A DNA stretch of 19,176 nt, from contig CAYMWP010000092.1 of NCBI GenBank assembly GCA_964393895.1, forward strand, positions 1 to 19,176, read 5' to 3'. Made by a program: the position numbers and the translations under genes. The stretch comes from B4-G1 sp964393895. Lineage in GTDB: Bacteria; Chloroflexota; Anaerolineae; B4-G1. The notes beneath the pieces were generated by a model. It saw only the letters and a list, made by a program, of their open reading frames with translations. It had not been told where the DNA came from and searched no databases. Within the stretch, counting starts at the first letter, position 1; the number at the start of each line of letters is the position of its first letter. Below are positions 5,583 through 13,091 of this stretch, one piece after another.

Positions 5583-7919
5583 GTGAAGCGAATAGCCTGG
5601 ATTACATTCATCTTTTTGACATCACTTGCCTGGATACGCGCGCCTGCCGTTGCCCAAGACGCCGGCCCGGCGATGTCCGTCACTGCCGGATTCGATGGCT
5701 ATTGTCACGATAGCGGTTGGTGCCCGGTCTATGTCGTTCTCTCCAACGAGGGCGCGGACGTCGAGGGGGAACTGCACGTCGCCGCCAGCACCGACAGCCC
5801 CAACGTATACGCCAGGCAGGTCGTGCTTCCGGCTCACTCGCGCAAGGGATACTTTTTGCGCGTTCCCTCTGATGGCGCCTATCCTTATTTGCTGGCGCAA
5901 TTGATCTCGGGAGACGAGTTGCTCGCGTCGCAGCGGGTTGCGGTCTCGTGGCTGGACGAGCGATCCCGGCTCTACGGCGTCGCCAGCGGCGATCCCTCGG
6001 CGCTCAACTTTTTAAGCGACGTCGCGCCGGCCGGCGAGAGGGCGGCGGTCGCCCACCTGGATCTGGAGACGCTCCCGCCCGACGCGCTGGGTTGGGAGGG
6101 ATTCGACGTGCTCATCCTGAACGACGTGGACACGACCGTGCTCGACGATGAGCGGCGACAGGCATTAGAGACGTGGGTGGCGCACGGCGGGCACCTGATC
6201 GTGGGCGGCGGAGCCGGGGCGGCGCGCACGGTCGCGGGCGTGGACGGCCTGCTGCCGGTCACGGTGGGCGGCGTCCGCCCGGTGGACAGTCTGCGGGCGT
6301 TAGGCGAGCGTGTAGGCGGCTCAGCAGGGGGCGCTCCTCTCGCCGCCGGTCCTTACGCCGTGGCCGAGGCTGTCCTGCGAGATGGAGAGGTCATCATTGA
6401 GCAGGGGGGCCTCATCCTGCTGGCCCGCCGCGACCATGGGGCGGGCGCGGTGGACTATGTGGCTTTCGACGCCGGGCTGAACCCGTTCACCCGCTGGGAC
6501 GATAACGTCCGTTTGTGGGAAAGCATAGTCGGTATGGGCAGTGTGGGCTCTCGCGGCCTCGCCATGCGCAACGAATACCGGGCCCACGAAGCCATCAACG
6601 CTGTCCCCGGCCTGGAACTGCCCTCCACGCTGCAAATCCTGGTCTTTATGCTCCTCTACACTTTACTCATCGGGCCGGTCAATTACGTCATCCTGCGCAA
6701 GCTGGACCGGCGGGAGCTGGCCTGGCTGACCATTCCAGTGCTGATCGCGGGCTTTACGGGGTGCGCCTACCTGACCGGGTTCCAGATTCGGGGCAGCGCG
6801 CCGATCGTGCACCGCCTGGCGGCGGTGTACGTTCCACCGGGCGCGGAGGCGGGGCGCGTGACGCAGTTGGTGGGGATTTTCTCTCCGCGGCGCACGAGTT
6901 ATGACGTGTGGGTGGCGGAGGCTGCCGCGCGCGCGATTCCCGGCGACTATCGCGGCGGGCCATCGGAGCGCCCGTTGCGCGTCTTTGAGAAAGCGGGGGG
7001 CGTGACCGTGACCGGCCTGCGCGTGGACGTGGGCGGTATTCGGCCCTTCATCACCGATGGATACGCGAGCGCGCCGGACATTGAGGCTGAACTGCGGCTG
7101 GTTGATGACGCGCTGGGCGGGCTGTGGCTTGAGGGGACGGCGCGCAATGGGGACATTCCCTTGGAGGACGCCGTCCTCATAGTGGGATGGCAGGAGCAGA
7201 GATTGGGCGACCTAGAAGCGGGCGAGAGGTTCACCGTCTCTCACGCGCTCTATGCCTCTCTCACTTCTTATCGCAGCGACATGCCGGAGCGCATCGTAGG
7301 CTCGGTGAACTATTGGGATGACGCGACGCTGTACCGGCGCTACAGGCTGCTGCAAGCGCTCTTCCCCTATGGGGAGCCTAATCCGTTGGAGGAGGGGATC
7401 TACCTGGTGGGCTGGACGGAGGATGATGTCCCGCTGCCGGTCGAGATAGTGGGACGCCCCTGCTCCACAGTTGAGATGGCGTTCTACGTTTATGAACTGC
7501 CGGTGGCGAGACTGGAGATGGAGGGCGGTTTCACTATTGGGCCGGACCTCATCACGCGCCGGGTGGAGAGAACTACAGGCTACGTGGATGTGCGGCCCGC
7601 CGGCTGCTATCTGGATTCCGGGGCGGAGGTCGAGTTTCGTTTCACCCCGTTCCCGGGCCTGGAACTGGGCCGGGTTGACGAGTTGGTGCTCGAGATGCAT
7701 GGCAGCAGCGGCGGGAGTGCAACCCATCCCCCGGCCGTCGCGTTGTGGAATTGGAAGAGCGAGACCTGGGACGAGTTCGACGCCGGCTGGGGACGACACT
7801 TGATCTCCAACCCTGGCGATTACGTCCTTGCGCCGGGCAGCGTGCTCCTCCGGCTGACGGCGGAGGCCGGCTGGTCGGCCGAAGTCGAAAATCTGACGAT
7901 CACGATCGAGGGACGATGA
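5583..7919 (+). CDS. ABC exporter-associated membrane protein with GATase-like N-terminal domain
   Basis: The product is 778 residues from a GTG at 5583 (AGGAG 7 bases upstream). A signal peptide (about 1-24, ending AVA-QD) is followed by a beta-rich region, then a Rossmann-like GATase1-type segment: FDVLILNDVD near 174-183 and WVAHGGHLIVGGG at 198-210, where the enzyme family would have its active site; no catalytic Cys triad is visible. Two membrane helices lie at about 348-371 and 379-400, joined by a short basic loop (RKLDRREL). The C-terminal 380 residues are predicted outside and carry beta-sandwich-like repeats. Similar large two-TM proteins often accompany ABC-2 exporters in Gram-positive bacteria and Chloroflexota; their role is not established. 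The stop overlaps the ATPase start (ATGA), so the two are co-translated and probably form one complex. Confidence 0.75.
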   Translation: MKRIAWITFIFLTSLAWIRAPAVAQDAGPAMSVTAGFDGYCHDSGWCPVYVVLSNEGADVEGELHVAASTDSPNVYARQVVLPAHSRKGYFLRVPSDGAYPYLLAQLISGDELLASQRVAVSWLDERSRLYGVASGDPSALNFLSDVAPAGERAAVAHLDLETLPPDALGWEGFDVLILNDVDTTVLDDERRQALETWVAHGGHLIVGGGAGAARTVAGVDGLLPVTVGGVRPVDSLRALGERVGGSAGGAPLAAGPYAVAEAVLRDGEVIIEQGGLILLARRDHGAGAVDYVAFDAGLNPFTRWDDNVRLWESIVGMGSVGSRGLAMRNEYRAHEAINAVPGLELPSTLQILVFMLLYTLLIGPVNYVILRKLDRRELAWLTIPVLIAGFTGCAYLTGFQIRGSAPIVHRLAAVYVPPGAEAGRVTQLVGIFSPRRTSYDVWVAEAAARAIPGDYRGGPSERPLRVFEKAGGVTVTGLRVDVGGIRPFITDGYASAPDIEAELRLVDDALGGLWLEGTARNGDIPLEDAVLIVGWQEQRLGDLEAGERFTVSHALYASLTSYRSDMPERIVGSVNYWDDATLYRRYRLLQALFPYGEPNPLEEGIYLVGWTEDDVPLPVEIVGRPCSTVEMAFYVYELPVARLEMEGGFTIGPDLITRRVERTTGYVDVRPAGCYLDSGAEVEFRFTPFPGLELGRVDELVLEMHGSSGGSATHPPAVALWNWKSETWDEFDAGWGRHLISNPGDYVLAPGSVLLRLTAEAGWSAEVENLTITIEGR

Positions 7920-8887
7920 CAATGGCGGCGATTATACGAGTACAAGGGTTGACCAAGCGGTACGGCAAACTGGCGGCGCTCAAGGGACTGGACTTTACGG
8001 TCGAGGAAGGGACGGTCTTTGGCTTTGTCGGGCCTAACGGCGCGGGCAAGACGACGACGATGCGTATCCTGGCGACGCTTCTGCGCCCGACGGCCGGAGA
8101 GGCCTGGGTCGCCGGGCACTCGGTGCTCGAGGAGCGGCGGGACGTGCGGCGGGCCATCGGCTACATGCCCGATTTCTTTGGCGTCTATGGCGATATGAAG
8201 GTCTGGGAATACCTGGATTTCTTTGCCGCTTGCTACGAGATTCCCGCCGAGACGCGCCAGCGGCTGGTGGGCGACCTGCTGGAGCTGGTGGACCTGGCCC
8301 ACCGGCGCGACGATTACGTGGACGCGCTCTCGCGGGGGATGAAGCAGCGGCTGTGCCTGGCCCGCGCGCTGGCCCACGACCCCCAGGTGCTGATCCTCGA
8401 CGAGCCGGCTTCTGGCCTGGATCCACGGGCGCGGGTCGAGATCCGCGAGCTTTTGCGCGAGTTGCAGGCTATGGGCAAGACCATCTTTGTCTCCTCCCAC
8501 ATCCTCTCCGAGATCGGCGAGGTCTGCACGCACATTGGCATCATTGAGGCGGGGGAATTGGTGGCGGCCGGCACGCTGGCAGAGATGCGCACCGCCGGTC
8601 TTGCGGCGGGCTTGATCCGGGCGCGGCGGGTCGTGCGAGTGGGGCTGACGGAGCGGGTCGAGGAAGCGCGGGCCTGGCTGGCGGATCGGCCGGACGTGGT
8701 GCAGGTCGAGCCGGTGGTGGATAACGGCGAGGGTGACTTGCTGGTCACGTTCGCCGGTGGCGACGAATCGCTGGCGCGGCTCCTGACCCAACTGGTGAGC
8801 GCGGGCTTCTCGGTGGTAATGTTCCGCGAAGAGACCAGTGACCTGGAGGACGTGTTCATGCGGTTGACCAAGGGGATTGTTTCGTGA
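7916..8887 (+). CDS. ABC-2 type exporter ATP-binding protein
   Basis: This 323-residue ATPase shows Walker A GPNGAGKTTT (about residues 40-49), signature LSRGMKQR, Walker B VLILDEP with D-loop SGLDP, and the H-loop SSH. The Q-loop position reads GYMPDFFGVYGDM, with Asp where Gln is usual; this form and the LSRGM signature recur in one CcmA-like subfamily of ABC-2 ATPases. A C-terminal domain of about 100 residues follows, typical of drug or polysaccharide exporters. ATG 7916 overlaps the previous stop; a second in-frame ATG at 7922 has better distance from GAGGG and may be the true start. The cognate permeases are the two genes at 10015 and 10940, beyond the inserted gmd-like gene. Confidence 0.93.
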   Translation: MTMAAIIRVQGLTKRYGKLAALKGLDFTVEEGTVFGFVGPNGAGKTTTMRILATLLRPTAGEAWVAGHSVLEERRDVRRAIGYMPDFFGVYGDMKVWEYLDFFAACYEIPAETRQRLVGDLLELVDLAHRRDDYVDALSRGMKQRLCLARALAHDPQVLILDEPASGLDPRARVEIRELLRELQAMGKTIFVSSHILSEIGEVCTHIGIIEAGELVAAGTLAEMRTAGLAAGLIRARRVVRVGLTERVEEARAWLADRPDVVQVEPVVDNGEGDLLVTFAGGDESLARLLTQLVSAGFSVVMFREETSDLEDVFMRLTKGIVS

Positions 8888-8890
8888 CAC

Positions 8891-8956
8891 AGAAACCAGG
8901 TTTTGCCGCTTTGGGCGAAGCAGAAGCGCCTTCGCTTACAGAAAAACCTGGTTTCT
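8891..8956. repeat. Inverted repeat AGAAACCAGGTTTT ... AAAACCTGGTTTCT
   Basis: A perfect 14-base inverted repeat (8891-8904 and 8943-8956) flanks a 38-base centre that contains a smaller GCGAAG/CTTCGC hairpin. It fills most of the gap between the ATPase and the dehydratase genes. There is no T-run, so it is not a clear intrinsic terminator; it looks more like a small dispersed palindromic element. It could still attenuate transcription or protect mRNA ends between the two genes. Confidence 0.7.
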
Positions 8957-8978
8957 CCATCCTCGGATTGGAGAAAGT

Positions 8979-9992
8979 ATGACTAGAAAACAGATCGCAT
9001 TCATTACCGGCATCACGGGACAGGACGGCTCCTACTTGGCCGAGTTCCTTCTGGAAAAAGGGTACGAGGTGGTGGGTCTGGCGCGGAGGACGACCCATTA
9101 CCATTACGAGAACATTGACCATCTCATCGGCAAGGTGATTGTCGAGTATGGCGATCTAGTTGATCCTGACAGCATCGAGCGGATTCTCGCCAAGTACCGA
9201 CCGACCGAAGTGTACAACCTGGCCGCTCAATCCGTGCCGGCCGATAGCTGGCAGCAACCCATCGTGACGGCCGAGATCACGGCGGTAGGACCTGTCAGAG
9301 TCCTGGAGGCGTTGAGAAAACTGAAACTGGACGCCCGCTTCTACCAGGCGACGAGCCGAGAGATATACGGCGGGGTCCAGCAGGAAGTGATTGACGAGAG
9401 CACGCCATTTCTGGCTAACAATCCCTACGGTGTGGCGAAACTGTACGCCCATCTGATGACCAGGACGTACCGTCAGTCCTACGATATGTTCGCCTGCGGC
9501 GGCATTCTGTTCAATCACGAAAGTCCGCGGAGAAGCCTCCATTTTGTCACCCGCAAGGTCACGATGGGGGTGGCTTGCATCCACCTGGGTGTCGAGAATC
9601 CGCCCCTGAACGAGGCGGGGCAGCCGCTCGTCGCCGCTGGCAAGCTGAAACTGGGCAATCTCGACGCTGTGCGAGACTGGGGGTACGCCAAAGAGTACGT
9701 CGAGGCGATGTGGTTGATGCTCCAGCGGGATGAGCCGCGGGATTACGTCATTGCCACAAACACGGCCTACACGGTCCGGGACTTGTGCGAGGTCGCATTT
9801 TCCCGTGTGGGACTGGATTGGCGGGCGCACGTCGAGACCGATGCGCGCTTTATGCGCCCCACCGAGATCGCGGCTTCGCGGGGAGATTATTCGAGGGCTA
9901 AAGTGGAGTTGGGGTGGCAGCCGCGAATGGAATTCGAGGAGCTGATCGAGTTGATGGTAGACGAGGACGTGCGGCGTTTATCTGGAGACTGA
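8979..9992 (+). CDS. gmd: GDP-mannose 4,6-dehydratase family protein
   Basis: The 337-residue extended short-chain dehydrogenase begins with TGITGQDGSYLAEFLL, the NAD(P)-binding turn. YGVAK at 150-154 gives the Tyr/Lys pair. The family hallmarks ILFNHESPRR (about 176-185), FVTRKVT and GNLDAVRDWGYAKEYVEAMW are all present, so GMD is well supported. It would convert GDP-D-mannose to GDP-4-keto-6-deoxy-D-mannose, precursor of fucose, rhamnose or perosamine in surface glycans. Two oddities: the usual STSELYG reads ATSREIYG, placing Ser and Arg where Thr and Ser are expected, and about 12 extra residues (ENPPLNEAGQPL) precede the GNLDA motif. Start ATG 8979 has GGAGA upstream; a longer reading from 8877 would run through the inverted repeat and is rejected. 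It lies between the ATPase and its permeases, suggesting insertion, or export of a glycan. Confidence 0.88.
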   Translation: MTRKQIAFITGITGQDGSYLAEFLLEKGYEVVGLARRTTHYHYENIDHLIGKVIVEYGDLVDPDSIERILAKYRPTEVYNLAAQSVPADSWQQPIVTAEITAVGPVRVLEALRKLKLDARFYQATSREIYGGVQQEVIDESTPFLANNPYGVAKLYAHLMTRTYRQSYDMFACGGILFNHESPRRSLHFVTRKVTMGVACIHLGVENPPLNEAGQPLVAAGKLKLGNLDAVRDWGYAKEYVEAMWLMLQRDEPRDYVIATNTAYTVRDLCEVAFSRVGLDWRAHVETDARFMRPTEIAASRGDYSRAKVELGWQPRMEFEELIELMVDEDVRRLSGD

Positions 9993-10014
9993 AGCGTCTT
10001 TGAGCGAGGGAGAG

Positions 10015-10932
10015 ATGCTCGCCAGAGCGAGAGCCCGTTGGCAGTCCATACTCGATCACCCCATCCTCCGGCTAGAGTTGCGCCGCATTCGTCGCACGCG
10101 CTGGTGGCCGGGGCGGCGTTTCTTCTTGATCTACCCAATAGTGTGGGGGGGTGCGCTGGGCTGCGGAGTGATCGCGGCCTTGAGCGTCGGGCTGGAGCAC
10201 CTCCCCGGCTCGGCGCGGTTCCTGGAACCATCTGGGCTTCGATTGGCGGCCCTGGTCACCGGCGCGCCGGTTGTTTGCCTGGTAAGTGTGGTTACGTCGC
10301 TGCTTTCCTTTGCCCTGCCGTGGATCGCGCCCGCGCTCACCTCTGCGACGATTGCCCGCGAGCGAGAGTTGGGCACGCTCGACTTGTTGCGGACGACGAC
10401 GTTGAGCGAGCGCGCCATCGTGCTGGGCAAGCTGGGCGGCTGCCTGGCGCGGATGTGGCCCGGCATCCTGGCGCTGTTGCTGCTGGCTCCGTTCCAGTTG
10501 ATCGGGATGGTGGGCGTTGACCTGTTCGGTGGTTACTCCTCCCTCCTGCTGCTGGCCGGCCTGGGCACGGAGCAGCCGTGGCTATGGATTTTGCTGACCG
10601 GCCTCTCGGAGTGGCTCAAGCCGTGGGGCGACCTGGCGTTCCACGCGGCGCTGGGTCTGTTCGTCTCGGCGCTATCTCGCACGTCAGGCGCGGCTGTCGC
10701 TATCTCTTATGGCGCCATCCTCGTGACGCGGGTGGCCTTGTGGTTGGCGTCGTCGCTCCTGACCCCCGCGCTGATGATGTTGACCCTCACCGATCCGCTG
10801 GAACTGATGGGGGGATCGATGGAGTACGGGATGGTATTCTTGGGATTGATCCCGCTGGTGATCGTGCTCGCCGAGATTGCCGGGGCGGTGCTGCTGGTGT
10901 GGGGCGCTGTCTGGTGGCTGAAGCGGGCCTAG
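10015..10932 (+). CDS. ABC-2 type exporter permease (first)
   Basis: This 305-residue integral membrane protein has about six hydrophobic helices and a basic N-terminus. After the second helix region it carries the ABC-2 coupling signature SATIARERELGTLDLLRTTTLSERAIVLGK, located on the cytoplasmic side where the ATPase docks. ATG 10015 is preceded by GAGGGA at 5 bases; an upstream in-frame TTG at 10000 is the alternative. It begins 22 bases after the gmd-like gene and ends 7 bases before the second permease, so it is in the same transcription unit. The transported substrate is unknown. Confidence 0.87.
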   Translation: MLARARARWQSILDHPILRLELRRIRRTRWWPGRRFFLIYPIVWGGALGCGVIAALSVGLEHLPGSARFLEPSGLRLAALVTGAPVVCLVSVVTSLLSFALPWIAPALTSATIARERELGTLDLLRTTTLSERAIVLGKLGGCLARMWPGILALLLLAPFQLIGMVGVDLFGGYSSLLLLAGLGTEQPWLWILLTGLSEWLKPWGDLAFHAALGLFVSALSRTSGAAVAISYGAILVTRVALWLASSLLTPALMMLTLTDPLELMGGSMEYGMVFLGLIPLVIVLAEIAGAVLLVWGAVWWLKRA

Positions 10933-10939
10933 GAGGCTG

Positions 10940-11902
10940 ATGATGGGAGAAGCGTTTACACTGGTCAAACGGCGGCGTTGGCTGCGCCGCGAATCCAACC
11001 CGCTACTGGTCAAGGAGCTGCGGGGCCGCATGCGCGGCGCGCGAGCGTTCGTCGTCCTGACCGTCTATTTGTTGCTCTTGAGTTGCTTCACCTCAATCAT
11101 CTATTATGCCTACGCTGTGAACGTCAGCGGCCCTGGCAGCGGGTCGGAGATGGCTAATCTGGGCAAGACCGTCTTTGCCAGCGTCGTTCTCATCGAGATA
11201 TTCCTGGTCACATTCATCACGCCCGCTTTCACCGCCGGGGCGATCAGCGGCGAGCGAGAGCGCAAGACCTACGAGCTGTTGCGGGCCACGCTCTTGCCCG
11301 CCCGTAAGCTGGTCTCCGGCAAGCTTGCCTCTGCGTTGACCTATATGTTGCTGCTGGTGCTGGCGGCGGTGCCGTTGGAGAGTCTGGCTTTTGTGCTGGG
11401 CGGCGTCGTGGCGGAAGAGTTGGCGCTGGCGTTGATAATCCTGCTGGTGACTACTTTTGCCTTTGCCGCCCTCGGCCTCTGCTTTTCCGCCTTTGCCCGC
11501 ACCACGCTCGTCTCCACCGTGCTGACCTATGCCACGTCGTTGCTGGTGACCATCGGGCTGCCGGTGCTGTTGCTAATCCTGGCCGCGGCGCTGATAGATC
11601 CTATTATATACGGCTATGGTTCCTTCGAGCCATCCTGGGTCTTGGAAATCCTCGTGATGTGCCTGGTTATCTTTTTCGCCAGCCTGAGCCCCGTCTCTGC
11701 GGCCGTGCTGACCGAGGTCTTTCTCGAGCAGGAGGATGCCCTGTTGTATTTTTGGTACGACTTGAACAATACCACCGCGGCCCCGATCACGAGTATTCCG
11801 CTGCCTTCCCCCTGGATCATTTACACACTGTTTTGCCTGGCCCTGGCACTGCTGTTGTTGTTGATAACCGTGCTGCGCGTGCGGCGGCAGGCGCGGCAGT
11901 AA
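10940..11902 (+). CDS. ABC-2 type exporter permease (second)
   Basis: The product is 320 residues with about six membrane helices. A cytoplasmic basic N-terminus includes ESNPLLVKELRGRMRG, a common lead-in of ABC-2 permeases, and the coupling segment GAISGERERKTYELLRATLL follows the second helix. GGAGG precedes two tandem ATG codons (10940 and 10943); the second has the better spacing (6 bases). With the first permease it should make a heterodimeric channel driven by the ATPase at 7916. It ends facing the HgcAB-like gene on the other strand, with only 19 bases between stops and no clear terminator. Confidence 0.87.
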   Translation: MMGEAFTLVKRRRWLRRESNPLLVKELRGRMRGARAFVVLTVYLLLLSCFTSIIYYAYAVNVSGPGSGSEMANLGKTVFASVVLIEIFLVTFITPAFTAGAISGERERKTYELLRATLLPARKLVSGKLASALTYMLLLVLAAVPLESLAFVLGGVVAEELALALIILLVTTFAFAALGLCFSAFARTTLVSTVLTYATSLLVTIGLPVLLLILAAALIDPIIYGYGSFEPSWVLEILVMCLVIFFASLSPVSAAVLTEVFLEQEDALLYFWYDLNNTTAAPITSIPLPSPWIIYTLFCLALALLLLLITVLRVRRQARQ

Positions 11903-11921
11903 CCGGTTATTGCTTGTTTTG

Positions 11922-13010
11922 CTACGTCTGTCTCCTCGTTCCGAGCAGGTTTAACTTGTAGCGGCGGACGGTCTCTGGCGGCACTCTCTCGCCACCGGGA
12001 GCCTCAAAGAGCAGGGCGTCGGTGGGGCATTGGACGATGCAGGCCCCGCACTGCTCGCAGCGGTCGGCGTGGGGCAGGGCGGCGCTCTCTGCCACGGCGA
12101 ACACTCCGCGCGGGCAGACCTGAGCGCAGCGCCCGCAAGCGATGCAGTGCTCTGGCTCCAACGTCACCCGGTGGCTCTGTTCGGCGTGAGTCCAGCTTTT
12201 GTACAGCGGCGTACTCCCGGCCAGGTCAAAGGCCAGGAGGAGCACCACCCCCAGCCCCAACCCGCCCCAGCGCAGGACGAAGGGGAGGGTGAGGCGGCCC
12301 GCCAGTGCTCCGACCAGCGCTGTTCCTGCCAGGGCGAGCCCTCCGAATAATGCCACAAACCCCGCCAGACTTTTCCGCGCCACCAGTGGTTCGTAGAGGG
12401 GAAAGGCCAGGTAGACGGCCAGCGATAGCGCCCAGATCAGCGCAACCAGGGGCAACAGTCCGCCCGGCCCAAAGATGAGCGTGATCAGGGCCAGCAGGGA
12501 GAGGGGGGCGGCCCACATCACGGCCATCTCCAGCCGCTGCTGGGGGTCAAAGTTGACCTGGCGCATTTTGGGGTTCTCTTCACCTCGCAGGAAGGCGGGC
12601 AGGTCGCGCCCGTCCACCGGCCCCCAGATCACCTTCCAGCCGGCGCGCTCCTGCACCTGGTCTGCCTCGATGCCAGTGGCGGCCAGTTGGGGCAGGATAA
12701 CCTGCCGGTGGATGACTCGCCCGGCGATACCGCTGGTCTTGAGGGCAGAGATGGCGTCGTGGGTGGTGAGGTGACCGCCGGCGGCCGCGCACCAGACGTT
12801 GATGCCCCGGCTGTTGGCTATCAGCAGCCATCCGTCCAGCCCGCGCAGCGCGCGCTTCAATCGAGCCACGCTGAGGCTAAAGTTGCCAGTGAGGAACACG
12901 GGCGAGTCTGTCCCCGGCTGCCCCACAGCTTGCAGGCCGGGCTTGGTGGGCCAGGGGAAGAAGCGGAAAGCGGTGGTGAGGAGCCAGAGGAGCGGGTAGG
13001 GTAGTGTCAT
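11922..13010 (-). CDS. HgcA-HgcB-like fusion: membrane corrinoid protein with dicluster ferredoxin domain
   Basis: The 362-residue protein joins three parts. Residues about 35-145 match the corrinoid domain of HgcA (related to the acetyl-CoA synthase corrinoid protein): FLTGNFSLSVARL, then GINVWCAAAGG with Cys74 on the cap helix, VIHRQVILPQL and GWKVIWGPV. About four membrane helices follow (163-262), ending in LAGSTPLYKS, similar to the GSTxxxS segment of the corrinoid family. The C-terminus binds two 4Fe-4S clusters: Cys 289/292/295/299 and 318/321/324/328. HgcA normally reads NVWCAAGK; here AGG replaces GK. There are exactly nine cysteines, and none follows the second cluster, whereas HgcB needs further C-terminal cysteines. 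I infer a reductively activated corrinoid methyl carrier, probably not a mercury methylator. AAGGAAA precedes the ATG. It is the last gene after the methyltransferase. Confidence 0.85.
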   Translation of the reverse strand: MTLPYPLLWLLTTAFRFFPWPTKPGLQAVGQPGTDSPVFLTGNFSLSVARLKRALRGLDGWLLIANSRGINVWCAAAGGHLTTHDAISALKTSGIAGRVIHRQVILPQLAATGIEADQVQERAGWKVIWGPVDGRDLPAFLRGEENPKMRQVNFDPQQRLEMAVMWAAPLSLLALITLIFGPGGLLPLVALIWALSLAVYLAFPLYEPLVARKSLAGFVALFGGLALAGTALVGALAGRLTLPFVLRWGGLGLGVVLLLAFDLAGSTPLYKSWTHAEQSHRVTLEPEHCIACGRCAQVCPRGVFAVAESAALPHADRCEQCGACIVQCPTDALLFEAPGGERVPPETVRRYKLNLLGTRRQT

Positions 13011-13050
13011 TTCGTTTCCTTTTTGTAACTCCTCAGCCTAACACCAATTC

Positions 13051-13065
13051 AGACCCCCGAGGTCT
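13051..13065. repeat. Degenerate copy of the AGACCTCSGAGGTCT palindrome
   Basis: AGACCCCCGAGGTCT differs from the unit at 15-29 by one base. It sits in the 81-base gap between the methyltransferase and HgcAB-like genes. It could form a short mRNA hairpin within the operon, but with no T-run it is not a clear terminator. Confidence 0.6.
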
Positions 13066-13091
13066 AGCGCCTGAGTAGTCCAGTATACAAG

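Noticed and set aside
7820..8890. 356-residue minus-strand ORF opposite the ABC ATPase
   Set aside because: It is antisense to a gene with all ABC motifs and has no recognisable domain.
8891..8956. Intrinsic terminator between the ATPase and gmd genes
   Set aside because: The stem is long but has a 38-base centre and no T-run; a dispersed inverted repeat fits better.
8877..8978. N-terminal extension of the gmd product from an upstream ATG at 8877
   Set aside because: It would overlap the ATPase end and translate the inverted repeat; ATG 8979 has a ribosome site and starts right before the NAD-binding fold.
11922..13010. Calling the fusion protein a true mercury methylation protein (HgcA/HgcB)
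   Set aside because: The cap motif lacks the GK of NVWCAAGK and the ferredoxin part lacks the extra cysteines after the clusters, so only an HgcAB-like assignment is supported.
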